Assembly (NCBI GenBank): GCA_037126765.1
Contig: JBBCBC010000025.1
Span: 15,556,175 to 15,620,174, forward strand
DNA: 64,000 nucleotides
Reading direction: 5' to 3'
Source: Stenogyne calaminthoides
Lineage: Eukaryota; Streptophyta; Magnoliopsida; Lamiales; Lamiaceae
How positions within the stretch are numbered: the stretch's first letter is position 1; each line of letters starts with the position of its first letter. The translations under genes were made by a program, and so were the position numbers. The notes under the pieces are model-generated. The model was not told the DNA's origin and made no database searches. It worked only from the letters and a program-made list of their open reading frames with translations. Below, piece by piece: positions 1 through 11,099 of this stretch.

Positions 1-282
1 CTCAACCTTTCGCGATGGTTATTCATTTCCATCTAGGTAAATGAATAGGCGTACTTTTTTAGTTACAAAGGGATTTGTTAATTTAAACTTACGTGATCCG
101 TATCACTAAATTAACTACAATGTAACACGTCTGAATTATTGAGCAGTTATGAAATAAATATATATAACATTCAATCATATTTAAAGCATCGGTGATAAAC
201 AATTTATTTGATAAATAAGTTACGAAAATTCAGTTTAGATTATACAAAAGTAAAAGCATACTTTTCGATTATAATCCCAACA
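1..282 (-). mobile_element. LTR fragment, family A, inner copy
   Basis: The segment ends in the LTR terminus CCCAACA at 282 and closely resembles the last part of the complete LTR at 38297-39978 and, inverted, the first part of the LTR at 57628-59476. Its left part lies outside the window. Directly after the terminus the sequence resumes in the middle of a second LTR of the same family, so this copy sits inside an older one. Sense is on the minus strand, judged from the TATA box of the 57628 copy. Confidence 0.75.
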
Positions 283-904
283 CTTGCAAGATTTGGTATG
301 ATAAAACTTATGAACCTCCCAAGAACCGTCGAACAAACATACTTGCACCGATTCTCCGTATTAAATCTTAGCAATCCCATGTGACCAATAATATTGCCCA
401 AGATATAGGGTATTGAATCTCATTGATTCTCTTCCGTAATAAGTCAAAAGCAATAGTTACTAACCACACGCAATCTATTTAAGGGGCGAAGATTAAGAAA
501 TAACTAACCACTTGGGTCTAATTCTTCCTAGTTCGGTTAGAAGAATTTATCCTCCTGTAGGTCCTCTTCAGTGCATCAGACATGCACTAGTGTAATCTCT
601 TGGTCAAGACAAACCAATCTGAGCCTTACACTTCAACCTTTCACGATGGGTTGTTCATTTCCATCTAGGTCGTGAATGGTGTACTTTTAGTTACAAGGAA
701 CTGTTAATTTAATCTTCTGTGATCTGATATCACTAAATTAAATACAATGTAACACGTACTATTTATTGAACAGTTATGCAGTAAATATATGTAACATTCG
801 ATGATATTTAAAGCATCAGTGATAAACAATTTATTCAGTAAATAAGTCCAAAATTCAGTCTGATTATACAAAGTAAAAGCATACTTTCCAGTATAATCCC
901 AACA
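283..904 (-). mobile_element. LTR fragment, family A, outer copy
   Basis: Begins at an internal LTR position (CTTGCAAGATTTGG, also found at 39353) and runs to the terminus CCCAACA at 904. It then abuts Copia integrase coding sequence, so this LTR was inserted into the 3' half of the Copia pol gene. The inner copy (1-282) interrupts it on the left. No internal retroelement genes accompany it, which fits a solo LTR. Confidence 0.75.
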
Positions 905-1806
905 ACCATATCATCTAATGTGTTGTCATGACTAGTATCAATATGTGAATCATGAGAAGAAGAATGTGGAGCAATGTTATCATCATAAAAAATAGAATCA
1001 GCCATAATGTTGGTCCTGTCATGATCAAACTCAGAAGCTAGAGTAGTGATGAACTGATCAGTAGCAACTCTGGATATAAAGACTTTCCCAGTAGTAATAT
1101 CATAACATTTATACCCTTTTGTGCCAAAAGAATAACCTAGAAAAACACATTTAGTAGACCTGGGGTCAAATTTTCCTCTATGTGCAGATAGAGTGCTAGC
1201 AAAACAAAGACAACCAATACATCTCAGATAAGAATAATAAGGCAATCTGTTGTATAACATTTCAAAAGTGGTTTTGTTCTGTAAAACATCTGAAGGCAAT
1301 CTATTAATGATATGAGCAGCAGCTTGAATGCAATTGCTCCAAAATTTTAAAGGCAAACATGACTGGAAAAGGAAGGCTCTTGCAATTTGCAGTAAGTGTT
1401 GGTGTTTCCTCTCCACAACACCATTTTGTTGTGGAGTTTCAACACAAGAGGTCTGGTGTATGATGCCCATTCTATGGTAAAACTCATGCATGAAAAATTA
1501 TGTGCCATTATCACTCCTGAGAATTTTGACCTTAGTTGAAAATTGAGTTTGAACCATGTTAACAAAGTTTTCAATAGAAATTTGCACATCACTCTTAACT
1601 TTCAACATGTAAACCCAAGTACATCTACTATAATGATCCACAATTGTCAAGAAATACTTATGACCATGTAAAGAAGGAATGGAGAAAGGTCCCCACACAT
1701 CACAGTGAATCATTTCAAATGTAGCATGTGTAGTAGAAGTACTAATAGGAAAAGAAGATCTTTTCTGTTTTGCAAGAGGGCACACATCACAAACATGTTT
1801 ATTCAA
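905..1806 (-). pseudogene. Copia-1 integrase region, broken
   Basis: Integrase part of a Ty1/Copia polyprotein, which would join element cDNA to nuclear DNA. Visible are a Cys-containing zinc-finger tail (CDVCPLAKQ), the core with HCDVWGP, a HYSRCTW segment, the second catalytic aspartate in LRSDNGT, and QQNGVVERKHQH with its glutamate. An in-frame TAA at 1498-1500 lies just after DNGT, where the family normally has a glutamate codon. Coding sequence stops at 905 because a family A LTR is inserted there. Reverse transcriptase and RNase H, which should follow, lie beyond the left edge or are lost. Confidence 0.85.
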
Positions 1807-2956
1807 AGTTATTCAAGGTCTTAGGCACATTAGGCAAGTTTACAATTTGAAGCATTTTCTTGTCAGAAACATGGCCTAACCTGGAATGCCACAATACAGG
1901 ACTAAAAGAAACAACATTATTAGCACACTTAACAGATTCTGACTTTATACAGTAGAGGCCTCCATATTGTTCAGCAATACCAATCACCCTCTTGGTGACA
2001 TTGTCCTGCAAAACACAGTGTGAGGACAAAAAACTAACAGAACAATTAGAGTGAGAGGTCAAATAAGAAATGGAAATTAAGTTGAAGGTAAAATCAGGAA
2101 CATATAGAACATTATATAAGGTTAGATAATCATTTATAACAACTGTTCCAGTATGAGTAGCAATAGCCAAAGCATTATTAGGTAACTTGATTGTGATATT
2201 AGAGGATTCAGGTGTAGAAGAAAACATAGATAAGTCATAGGTCATGTGGTCAGTAGCACCAGTGTCAAGAATCCAACTGTTTTTATCAGAAGAAATAACA
2301 TGGAAGCAAGAATTTCCTGCATTACCTTTAGTAGGTTCAGCAGCACGTGGTTGAACAAATGCTCCAGCAGCAGCATGTGTACCCTCAGAACCCTGTTGTA
2401 ACTTGGTGAAGGTCAGAAATTGCGCAAACATATCTTGTGTGAATAGAGGATTGGTCATTTCAGCAGTACCAGTTTCATCACTCTTGACCATAGCATTTGC
2501 AGTAGTGTCAGACCTGTTTTCAGTAGATCTAGGACCCCTAGGGCCTTTCCAACCAGGGGGATACCCTATCAACTGAAAACACCTATCCACTGTGTGACCA
2601 GGTCCATTACAATGAGTGTATCTCAGTGATTTCTTCTTATCCTTAAAAAACTTGGCATTCTTAGCCAACATAGCAATGGATTCCTTCTGAGAAACTGAAC
2701 TATCACACTTAAGAGCCCTCTGAGACTCTTCTTGAACCAGAATAGAGAAGACCTTAGATAGAGTGTAGGAAGTAGATTGCATCAAGATATGGCTCCTATT
2801 AGCCGAATAACTATCATCTAATCCTACTAGGAATTTGATCATAGCATCTTTCTCTTGAGTTCTAGATACAATTTGAGGAATCTCACAAGTACAGTTCATC
2901 ATAGCACCACAATTGCACTGTAAAGCAGGTCTGTAACTCAACCATTCATCCCACAA
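1799..2956 (-). pseudogene. Copia-1 gag C-terminus, protease and pre-integrase region
   Basis: Continues the Copia-1 polyprotein in a second frame. In order it shows the C-terminal part of gag, a CCHC zinc knuckle near 2600-2630, an aspartic protease with active site WILDTGATDHM near 2250-2280, and a GAG-pre-integrase motif (LWHSRLGH) near 1870-1890. The first cysteine of the knuckle is tyrosine (YTHCNGPGH), so zinc binding is probably lost. Frameshifts at about 2950 and 1800 separate it from gag and integrase. The order gag-PR-INT-RT defines Copia rather than Gypsy. Confidence 0.88.
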
Positions 2957-3387
2957 TGACTAAAATTTGTTGTAATAGACATGGCACTTATCGACTTTTC
3001 CAATTCATAAACTCTAGTGTCATCAGATTTAGTATACCTGACATGAAGTTCATCCCAAACTTCTTTGGCAGAGGTGAAATACTCTAGTGTTCTCTTAATG
3101 TCAGGTTTGATTGTGTTCAGCATCCACATGAGAACAAGGTCATTTGCAAGAATCCAGGCCGCACAAAGCACCACATCATCCTCTGAAGGAGGAACCAATG
3201 TTTCGTCAATTAGAGGCGCCTTATTCTTCACACTGAGGGCGCGTTTGACCGCATGACTCCATGACACGAGATTTGTGCCATCTAGTGGTTCTAGAACTAT
3301 CGCCACCGCAGGATTATCTTGAGGATGAAGTGTGAGTGGAGAGAATGGATTCTCCGCCGGATTGAGGGAACCGCTATTGAACGCCAT
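2938..3387 (-). pseudogene. Copia-1 gag N-terminus
   Basis: N-terminal gag of the copia-type gag-polypeptide family, the particle coat protein. The start at 3387 (MAFNSGS) is chosen because the upstream in-frame residues look like a non-coding leader, and because the conserved LDGTNLVSWSHAV and VKNK segments follow at the usual distance. A later W-LHVRYTKSD segment is also family-typical. The frame is lost near 2950, where the protein should continue into WDEWLSY. It lies about 250 bp downstream of the primer-binding site, the expected leader length. Confidence 0.85.
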
Positions 3388-3621
3388 ATTAAAATCTGAG
3401 GAATTTTGAGAAAATCGAAGGAATTTGAAGGAAATCGAAAGAAATCGATAAAATCGATAAGGAATTCGAAGGAAATCGAAATAAATCAACGAAAAAGGTT
3501 CGTGATAGACACGAAAGGAGCGTAGAGCTCAAGAAATCAATCAAGACGATTGATTATCAGCAACAGGATCAATAAACCTAAGCGTATCGCGAACGATTTG
3601 CAACGGATCATTCGTTCAAAT

Positions 3622-3636
3622 CGATTACAGATACCA
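3622..3636 (-). other. Copia-1 tRNA primer-binding site
   Basis: On the minus strand the sequence reads TGGTATCTG directly after the LTR. This resembles the initiator-Met tRNA primer site TGGTATCAGAGC used by most plant Copia elements, with a mismatch. Its place between the 5' LTR and gag fixes the element's orientation. Confidence 0.7.
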
Positions 3637-3846
3637 TGTAGAAACCAGAAATCAACATGATTGTATATAGATGAAGAAGAAGGTTTGTTACAGAGAGAAT
3701 GAATCAGACGGAATTAATTGATCTACAAGAAACTAGAGACAGCCTATTTATACAGCTAATACAACGGTCATATCTAAGAGTATCAGTTCTATATGGGAAA
3801 AGGTATTAGTTAAGTAAAATACTACTTATTCCCTTTTATATCTTGA
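3637..3846 (-). mobile_element. Copia-1 5' LTR, truncated in U3
   Basis: The boundary beside the primer site starts with TG on the plus strand at 3637. On the minus strand a TATA-like TGTATAAATAGGC lies near 3745-3760, marking U3/R. Only about 100 bp of U3 remain upstream of it. The far end does not finish in CA and runs straight into RPL10A-like coding sequence at about 3847, so this end is truncated or recombined. Confidence 0.6.
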
Positions 3847-4194
3847 GAATTGGTGAAGAAGCTTGCCAAGAAATATCATGCTTTCTTAGCTTCAGAAGCA
3901 GTTATCAAGCAAATTCCCCGTCTTCTTGGACCTGGTCTTAACAAGGCAGGTAAGTTCCCAACTCTTGTGAATCACCAGGAGTCAATCGAGTCCAAGGCTA
4001 CAGTGAAGTTCCAATTGAAAATGGTTCTTTGCATGGGTGTAGCTGTTGGTAACCTTGATATGGAAGAGAAACAACTTTTCCAAAATGTTCAAATGAGCGT
4101 TAACTTCCTTGTCTCCCTCTTGAAGAAGAATTGGCAGAATGTGAGGTGCTGGTACTTGTAGAGTACAATGGGGAAGACTCAACGCATTTTCTAA
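3847..4194 (+). pseudogene. RPL10A: Ribosomal protein L10a (uL1) pseudogene, C-terminal part
   Basis: Matches the C-terminal half of cytosolic 60S ribosomal protein L10a. Visible are VKKLAKKYHAFLASE, IKQIPRLLGPGLNKAGKFPT, KFQLK, LCMGVAVGN and NVQMSVNFLVSLLKKNWQNV. The first half of the protein is absent because the match starts at the truncated Copia LTR. About five residues are missing between ESIESK and ATVKFQ compared with the family, an in-frame deletion. A TAG at 4159-4161 replaces a lysine codon, and the true C-terminus can still be read in the same frame to the TAA at 4192-4194. The retained part has no introns and no poly(A) tract follows, so both a retrocopy and a gene fragment remain possible. 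Confidence 0.88.
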
Positions 4195-7100
4195 GAAACT
4201 TATCAGCCTTTGTTTTGAATTCCTAGAGTCAAAAGTTGTGATTGAACTCAAAAAAAGTTTTAACATTTCCCAGAAATGGGAGTCTTTTTGGATCTCTATT
4301 TATGTGATATCAAACTCTATGCAGTTTTTTTATTCTTCTATTCACTCTTCAGATGTTTTTGCCTAATTTATATTTTCAATCTTTGCTGATATATAAGCTT
4401 AATTGTACAAAAAATAGCTCCAATCCGAATGATCGAAATGATATCAAATTAAAAATTAGTAACAGGGTTGGCTTCTCTCCGTTTTGGAGATCAAATCGTG
4501 CACTTGTCTCTTCTTTTTATAGGCGAAACCAACCAAGTGCCACTTGAATATTTTCTTAGTGTCAAAAGGACTAAAATCTCCTAATCCATTCGACAAATAA
4601 ATCACAAAATCGAAAATAACGAAACATCAATTTATGTGTTGAAATTGAAAACACAAATCTATACATACATGATTACTTTAAAAAGAAAAGGAATGTACAA
4701 AGATGAATTAAGTGTATCCATTCTCAAAATTTGATAAAATTCAATAATTTCATCATCTAGTAAGAACCTCAAGCAGTGGCGTCTTTAAAAAGAAAAACTT
4801 GTAAATAAATTCATCGAAACTTTCAAGATATTTGGTTGTTCAACAATAAGAGATAAAATCAAGTGTCATGAATTTGCAAGAATGTAAAAGTCTCATATTT
4901 ATCTTAAACACAAATTTAAAAAAAAACTATATTAATTTTATTGTGTTGTTCATTTCTACCATCTTGATTGATCTGAAGACTTTTCAATTTAAATTTTTTG
5001 GAGTATCTTGCCGTGAAGACTCAATAAGGTGAACAATCTGAACATTTTTAGGTGATGAGTAATTAGTCTTGAGTGCCTAAAAACATATTGAGAATTTTTT
5101 TAAAGTCTCAAATAGACATCTTATCACAAAGAATTTGCACTTAGCTAAACCTTTGTGCATAAATGATTTTCTTTAGGTAATCGAAAAACAAAAGGGCAGA
5201 AAAAGAAAGATAATTTTTTATTATTATAATCCTGAATATTAATCTCAATATATAGAAAAATGTAATTATTGTCATAACATATTGCATCCAGCGAAATATA
5301 AGTGAAAATAGAAAGGGAAAAAATTAATCAATAGGGGTGGATATTAAGGACCAAATACAATCTTTTTGCCCTTTTGGCCAGTTAAAATTAAGGATGAAAA
5401 CATTGAATTTGATAAACCTATTTTAGCTAGTTCAAGGATAAAATGATTGAATTTGGTAAATTTAAGGGACTATTTGTAAAGTTGAAAAAGTTAGTGGACT
5501 AAAATCAGAATTAGTGAAAGTGAAAGATAAAAATGCATTTTATACCTTTTTTTGATATTATATATGTGCAATATATTTATATTTCTTATTCTAATTTATA
5601 AATTAAATGTATTCTTAAACATAATGTATACATGTGGTTCAACGTTTGTTGAGTTCACATTATTAAAATATCATTTCAGTACATATTCAATAATATTGTA
5701 TAAGTTAAAATTAAATTTTTAAATACTCGTGCATTATCATCATTATATTTTCATTTAAATTATAATACAAACTAATAAAAAATACCAATATAAAGAAAAC
5801 CAATAAATATCTGAAATTCATTTTAATAGTATTGCACATGACATCTTAAGTTTTGAACCTCCAGAGAAAAATAATTACCAAATCACTTGCAACTCTGAAA
5901 CTTTACGAAATATATTAACAAAAAATCATACAAGGGTGGTATAGGATCTTGTTTAATTAAATAATTTATTAAACATGGACTGAAATTGAAAATCGTAAAA
6001 GAATAAAAATGACACCATAATTTACTTCAAACTTTTTAGAAAAAATCACGAGTTCAAATATTTTAGGAGAGTATTAAACATTAAAATGAATGTTGCTAGC
6101 TTTTTAAGTCATAACATCATAATCAAGGGAATGAGATCACCTATTCCATAATTGGTGTTCCACTTTGTGTTCCATAATATGGATGAATGACACGTGTAAC
6201 AATAAGAAATATCCAACAAACCACCATTCAAAATAAATAATTGAAATTATTTTGCTTAAAATTTAATCAAATATAATGTTGCATCATATATCTTAAATTT
6301 GAAGATGTTCGAGATCTTGATCCCCTTGTGTAATTATTTCCTTGGTAGCGATAGATAAGAAATGAATTTTGATACTATCAAACAATACCAATTTTAAAAA
6401 GACACAATTAATTTTAAATATTAAAAAATTATTTATCGATTAACTCCCACTTTAGTTAGAGATTTTAGAAAATGTTATTATGTGTAATGAAATATAATTA
6501 ATTGTCCATTAATTTTAACTCAGGGAGATAGGAATTATTATGTTATATTGTAATATCATTGTAATGAATATTAAATAAAGTTTAATACTTAAATTAAATT
6601 AGTGGATGTAAATAATGATTAAAAAAATATTAATAGTTTTTCATAAAAAAATGATTATTTAAACTTAACAAATTATCAAAGGTTTACAAACATATGATTA
6701 ATTGATCAATATAAACCTAAATATTGTTGTATGTCTTAGATATTTACTACATCTTTATGAATAATTATAAGTTATAAAAAAATGTTGCGAAATATATATA
6801 AACAAATAAGAACTGAATGATTAAAAATAAGTTTACTTTTAGGAACAGGTAACTAAATGTTATATATGAACATATAACATTATTATTGATTTAGAACGTG
6901 ATAATCTAAGACCTAACATAATTAATCAGTCAATAAAGTATTAAAATAAAAAGATTCGTTTACTACATACCAGGAAAGTAGACGGTTTGTAGGAACTTGA
7001 ACTTAATGTTTCACAAAATTATATGAATATGTGTTGGAATAAATAATATGTAATAATTTATAATAATTTGTATTATCACATGTATTAAATGATTAATAAT

Positions 7101-7222
7101 TATCCATTAATAATTAGACACGATTCTAGAAAATGATTAAATAATAAGATAATTTGATGGAAAAATTAATGCATATGACTTAATACTTGAGCTAAATCAA
7201 TAGATGTTAATTATATAGTTAT

Positions 7223-7223
<1 letters not shown>
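4195..7223. other. A+T-rich intergenic spacer
   Basis: No gene, RNA gene or clear transposon structure was recognised. The stretch is strongly A+T-rich with only short random ORFs. A segment at 5330-5560 has repeated 'aaggaccaaa / aagggacta' phrases that resemble the decayed 'ggtccc' MITE family found later in the window. Confidence 0.5.

Positions 7224-7291
<68 letters not shown>
7224..7291. repeat. Compound microsatellite (AC)n(AT)n
   Basis: An uninterrupted AC dinucleotide run is followed directly by an AT run. The same compound structure occurs at 10751-10820. Confidence 0.95.
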
Positions 7292-7295
<4 letters not shown>

Positions 7296-8002
7296 CACAT
7301 AATTATTATTCATTTAAACATAACAACCAATCAATGATTTGAGGATATCGGTAAAATTGATTGTAACTTGAAGTTTAGCTAAACATTAAAAGCGCATACA
7401 AAAGATACAATATACTAATGTTTTGTACTTAAATGTATAAATATCATATAAAAAATTGTGAACTAATTATATGCCCTCATAACCTAATTGATCATCCTTA
7501 ATATTTTATACGGAGAGACTTTAACAATTCACGTAGATTTCGAAATATATGAAAATAAAAAGTATTAGATCAAAATGTATGTATATGATTCTGCAATTTA
7601 AAACATTTATATAAACATTAATTTTTGTTTAAAATATTAACATATAATCTAACAATATTAAGTTTTAAAATTTTAATATAATAAGAGTACATAAAAGTCG
7701 ATTAAAATAGAATTTGTAAATTAGAAAATTTTAATAAATATTGTATAAAAGCACAGTGATAATTAACAGAAAAATGATTTAGCTATGCTCAAATGATTGA
7801 TGGAATTACAATAATAATTTACATTTATATTAAATAATACTATGAGTTTGAGCAATATATAAAATTTAAAAAACGTAACTACTTTAAAATTATAAGATTT
7901 TATAAGAAGTAATCAACATACAATTTTTTTTATAAATGTGCACTTATTCGTTGACTTAATTTTCCTTTCAGTTTTGGAATTACTTAACTTCTAATTATTA
8001 TA
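7292..8002. other. A+T-rich spacer
   Basis: No coding sequence or element boundary recognised between the microsatellite and the Helitron-like element. Confidence 0.5.
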
Positions 8003-9002
8003 TCCCCTATATTACTAATTGAGAGTTTTTCTGCTGATGTGTCGTCTCCTCCTTCATTTGGATGATGTGTCGCATTATTAGAAAGTCTCATCTAAATGTC
8101 ATTATATATTTTCTTATGTGGCATGATGATATTGATTACATAAGATACATGAAATGATGTGTAAATAATATAATGAAGATTGACTAAAAAAATTAAAGGC
8201 TTAATAATCAAATCTAGCACATACTTTTGTTTCATCAATTTTAGCATATGTTTTTTTCTCTCTCCAAATTTAGCACATACTTTTATTTAATATTTAAAAA
8301 CATCTCAAGTCACTATTTTTGGAAAAATTCATCTGATGTGTTCGTTGGAGGCCATCTGTCTTGCTGACGTGTAAATATTAAAATATAAAAAAAATATAAA
8401 TATCACCACCTTAAATTAGAAAATGGATTCACTATTTCTTCATTTTAGGCCACAATATTTTTTATTTTTTTATTTTAATATTTACACATCAACAAGGCAG
8501 ACGAACTCCAGTGATCACATCAGACGAATTTTGTCAAAAATGATGACTCGGGATGCTTTTAAATATTAAGTGAAAGTATGTGCTAAATTTGAGAGAGAAA
8601 AAAATATGTGCTAAATTTGATGAAAAATCATAAGTATAGGCTAGATTTGATTATTTATAATAGGAAGATTTACTAAATCTATTGTTATTTATTTTGTTTA
8701 TTCAATATACTCTTTTTTAGAGGATTTATATTTATAACTATTTTAATCAAAATGTGGTTGAATTTTATAATTATCATAATAACCATTGAAAAAATAATTT
8801 TATTAAACTTTAATGAAATGACTATTTATAAAATATTATGAATTGCCTATGTTATAACAATTTCATATGAAAAAAATAAAATTTATTATATTCAAATATA
8901 TAATTTCAACATTAAATATAATAAGTGTTATGATCAATATATAAATTTATATATATATATGTTATATTTAAAATTCCGCGTAATACGCGGGTTCTAATCC
9001 AG
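8003..9002 (+). mobile_element. Non-autonomous Helitron-like element
   Basis: The 5' end reads TCCCCTATATTACTAATTG after an A at 8002, resembling plant Helitron 5' termini (TC plus a conserved tail). Near the 3' end a hairpin CCGCGTAATACGCGG (8976-8990) is followed 12 bp later by a CTAG-like end (CCAG) and a host T, consistent with insertion between A and T. There are no terminal inverted repeats and no Rep/helicase ORF, so it would depend on another element. A fold-back element (8203-8655) occupies nearly half of it. The 3' terminus departs from CTRR by one base, which lowers certainty. Confidence 0.6.
8203..8655. mobile_element. Fold-back (MITE-like) element inside the Helitron
   Basis: Two arms of about 150 bp are inverted copies. 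The outer 16 bases AATAATCAAATCTAGC at 8203 are exactly complementary to the end at 8655, and further inward the arms share the 'tttagcacatac', 'catctgatgtg' and 'gtgtaaatatt' phrases. No ORF lies between them. No clear target duplication was found. Confidence 0.65.
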
Positions 9003-9402
9003 TTCTTTTATATTTATGAGTTGAGAATTATATTTTTTTGTGCAAGGGGATGATAATTACTTGTTCCATGAATATACTAATATTAAACTTTTATATTAAA
9101 ATTCTTGATTATATATATGATGGTACTTATATTATTTTTCAAGGAATACAATATTGAGCCTACTAAAATGAAACATCATTGAAATAATCTATATTTTATT
9201 GGCTTTGTAATTAAAAGTAGTAAAGTGCAATGTTAACTTTTCACAATAATTTCATCATTTTCATTAATGAAGTATGGGGAGTTTAATTAAGATTAATAGG
9301 TCCTGGGTTTGAGATATGTTGCCCCCTTTATTGGGTTTTAATGAGGATTTTCCACCCTGTATGGGGTACTACGCCCTCTATGGGCCGTAAGCTCGAGATC
9401 TT

Positions 9403-9515
9403 GAAGAATGTGGATGAAACTTTAGTTGGATTGGAGAAGGTGTTCTTGTTTGAAGAATGTGGATGAAACTTTAGTTGAAGAATGTGGATGAAACTTTAGT
9501 TGGATTGGAAAAGGT
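9403..9515. repeat. Short direct repeats
   Basis: Three copies of a unit beginning GAAGAATGTGGATGAAACTT, starting near 9403, 9454 and 9477. Two of the copies also share a GGATTGGA(A/G)AAGGTG extension. Confidence 0.85.
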
Positions 9516-9644
9516 GTTGTTGTGGTTCAGGCCGATAAGATGAGAAAAAAGATGTGTTATGTTGTAAAAGAAACACATTGTAATAGATTATATATTTGTT
9601 TGTCAAAAAAAAAAAACTAAAAACAGGTTATACGACGAAGATTT

Positions 9645-10143
9645 ATTACTTGTTTAAATAGAAAAATATTACTTGTTTAAAAGAAAATTATAACTTGTTT
9701 AGATGAAAATTATAACTTGTTTAAGTAGAAAAGTATTACTTGTTTAAATGAAAAGTATTGCTTGTTTAAATAGAAAAATATTACTTGTTTAAATAGAAAA
9801 GTATTACTTGTTTAAATAGAAAAGTATTACTTGTTTAAAAGAAAAATATAACTTGTTTAGATGAAAAGTATAACTTGTTTAAATAAAAAAATATTATTTG
9901 TTTAAATGAAAAGTATTACGTGTTTAAATAGAAAAATATTACTTGTTTAGATAGAAAAATATTACTTGTTTAAATAGAAAATTATTACTTGTTTAAAAGA
10001 AAAGTATAACTTGTTTAGGTGAAAAACATGATTATTAAAATTGAAAAGTATTACTTGTTTAAAAGAAAAGTATAACTTGTTTAGATGAAAAGTATAAATT
10101 GTTTAAATAGAAAAGTATTACTTGTTTAAATGAAAAGTATTAC
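9645..10143. repeat. Minisatellite, 22-23 bp unit, about 22 copies
   Basis: Tandem array of a unit like TTACTTGTTTAAATAGAAAAG with small variants (taactt, aaaga, atgaa). It is fairly homogeneous over about 500 bp. No ORF crosses it. Confidence 0.9.
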
Positions 10144-10444
10144 GAAGGTTTTTTTCTTCTAACCTTTCGTCTTCAGAGTCCTCTGAGAGAATATGTTGAA
10201 ATCTCTGGTTGATAGAAGAGATTTTGGAGATTGAAATTTATTCATATTTTTGGAAGAGAATCAAAGAAAAACCATAAAATATTAAAATTCATAGACTGTT
10301 GAATACATAAAGATTTTTTAAGACTTTTTAAAATCTGTATTGAATACCTCAGGATTTTTAAAGACTTATGAAAATGCGGATTGAATACACTCAGACTTTA
10401 AAAGTTTAAAAAAATCTTACAGACTCCACAACCAATACACCCCC

Positions 10445-10750
10445 TAATAGTGCAATTAAAGCCCATGACTTATCAATTAAATTATGTTTTTTCTCTAAAT
10501 AATTTTTTTAAAAGAAATTAAACGACAACACTTAATATTGAAAATAAAAAATTTTAAAAAATTATAAAACTATTTAAAGCATAATCATGAATAATGACCG
10601 TACGTACAACACTACAGCTAAAGTTGTGTTGGATTAAATAAGAGAATTAGGATATGAGTTGTTATTTATTAGTTAATTATTTACCTCGATGAAGGTCAGC
10701 AGATGTTATAGTATGTGGCACTACTAATATTCTTGTGGAATTCACTTCCT

Positions 10751-10768
<18 letters not shown>
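10445..10768 (+). repeat. Segment duplicated in inverted orientation at 29045-29362
   Basis: From 'taatagtgcaattaaagccc' to the CA/TA microsatellite, the segment matches the reverse complement of 29045-29362 almost throughout, with small indels. In the minus-strand copy the segment lies between LRR-coding pieces. Here an LRR scrap follows about 270 bp downstream, so it may be an intron of a duplicated LRR gene. Confidence 0.75.

Positions 10769-10820
<52 letters not shown>
10751..10820. repeat. Compound microsatellite (CA)n(TA)n
   Basis: A CA dinucleotide run passes directly into a TA run. It marks one end of the inverted duplication shared with 29 kb. Confidence 0.95.
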
Positions 10821-10821
<1 letters not shown>

Positions 10822-11037
10822 TCCTTCATGTATTTATTTTAACACCTAATTATATTCTATATTCTCACGTATTTTACAATTTGAACATGATAAAGTAGAT
10901 ATTAGAAAGCACATCTTAATTTGTTTGTGTTTGTGTATTGGTACTATAATATATTTTTTTTAAAGTTGTATATATATTATCATGTATCTCTATATATATT
11001 TGATAATTAATTTGATTATTCATGGCCTGAAAATTCT

Positions 11038-11090
11038 ACAGGTAACATTCCGGAGGAGATTGGCAATCTTAATAATTTACAAATATTGGA
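11038..11090 (+). pseudogene. LRR scrap, receptor-like protein relic
   Basis: About 17 codons read GNIPEEIGNLNNLQILD, a plant-type leucine-rich repeat (consensus GxIPxxIGxLxxLxxLDL). It matches the start of the minus-strand fragment at 29793 (GNIPKEIDNLSHLYWL) closely at DNA level, including the preceding TCTACAG that looks like a splice acceptor. Nothing recognisable follows, so this is a relic. Confidence 0.65.
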
Positions 11091-11099
11091 CATCCTTAA

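Noticed and set aside
9645..10143. CRISPR-like regular repeats
   Set aside because: Units are contiguous with no unique spacers and the context is a plant nuclear genome. It is a minisatellite.
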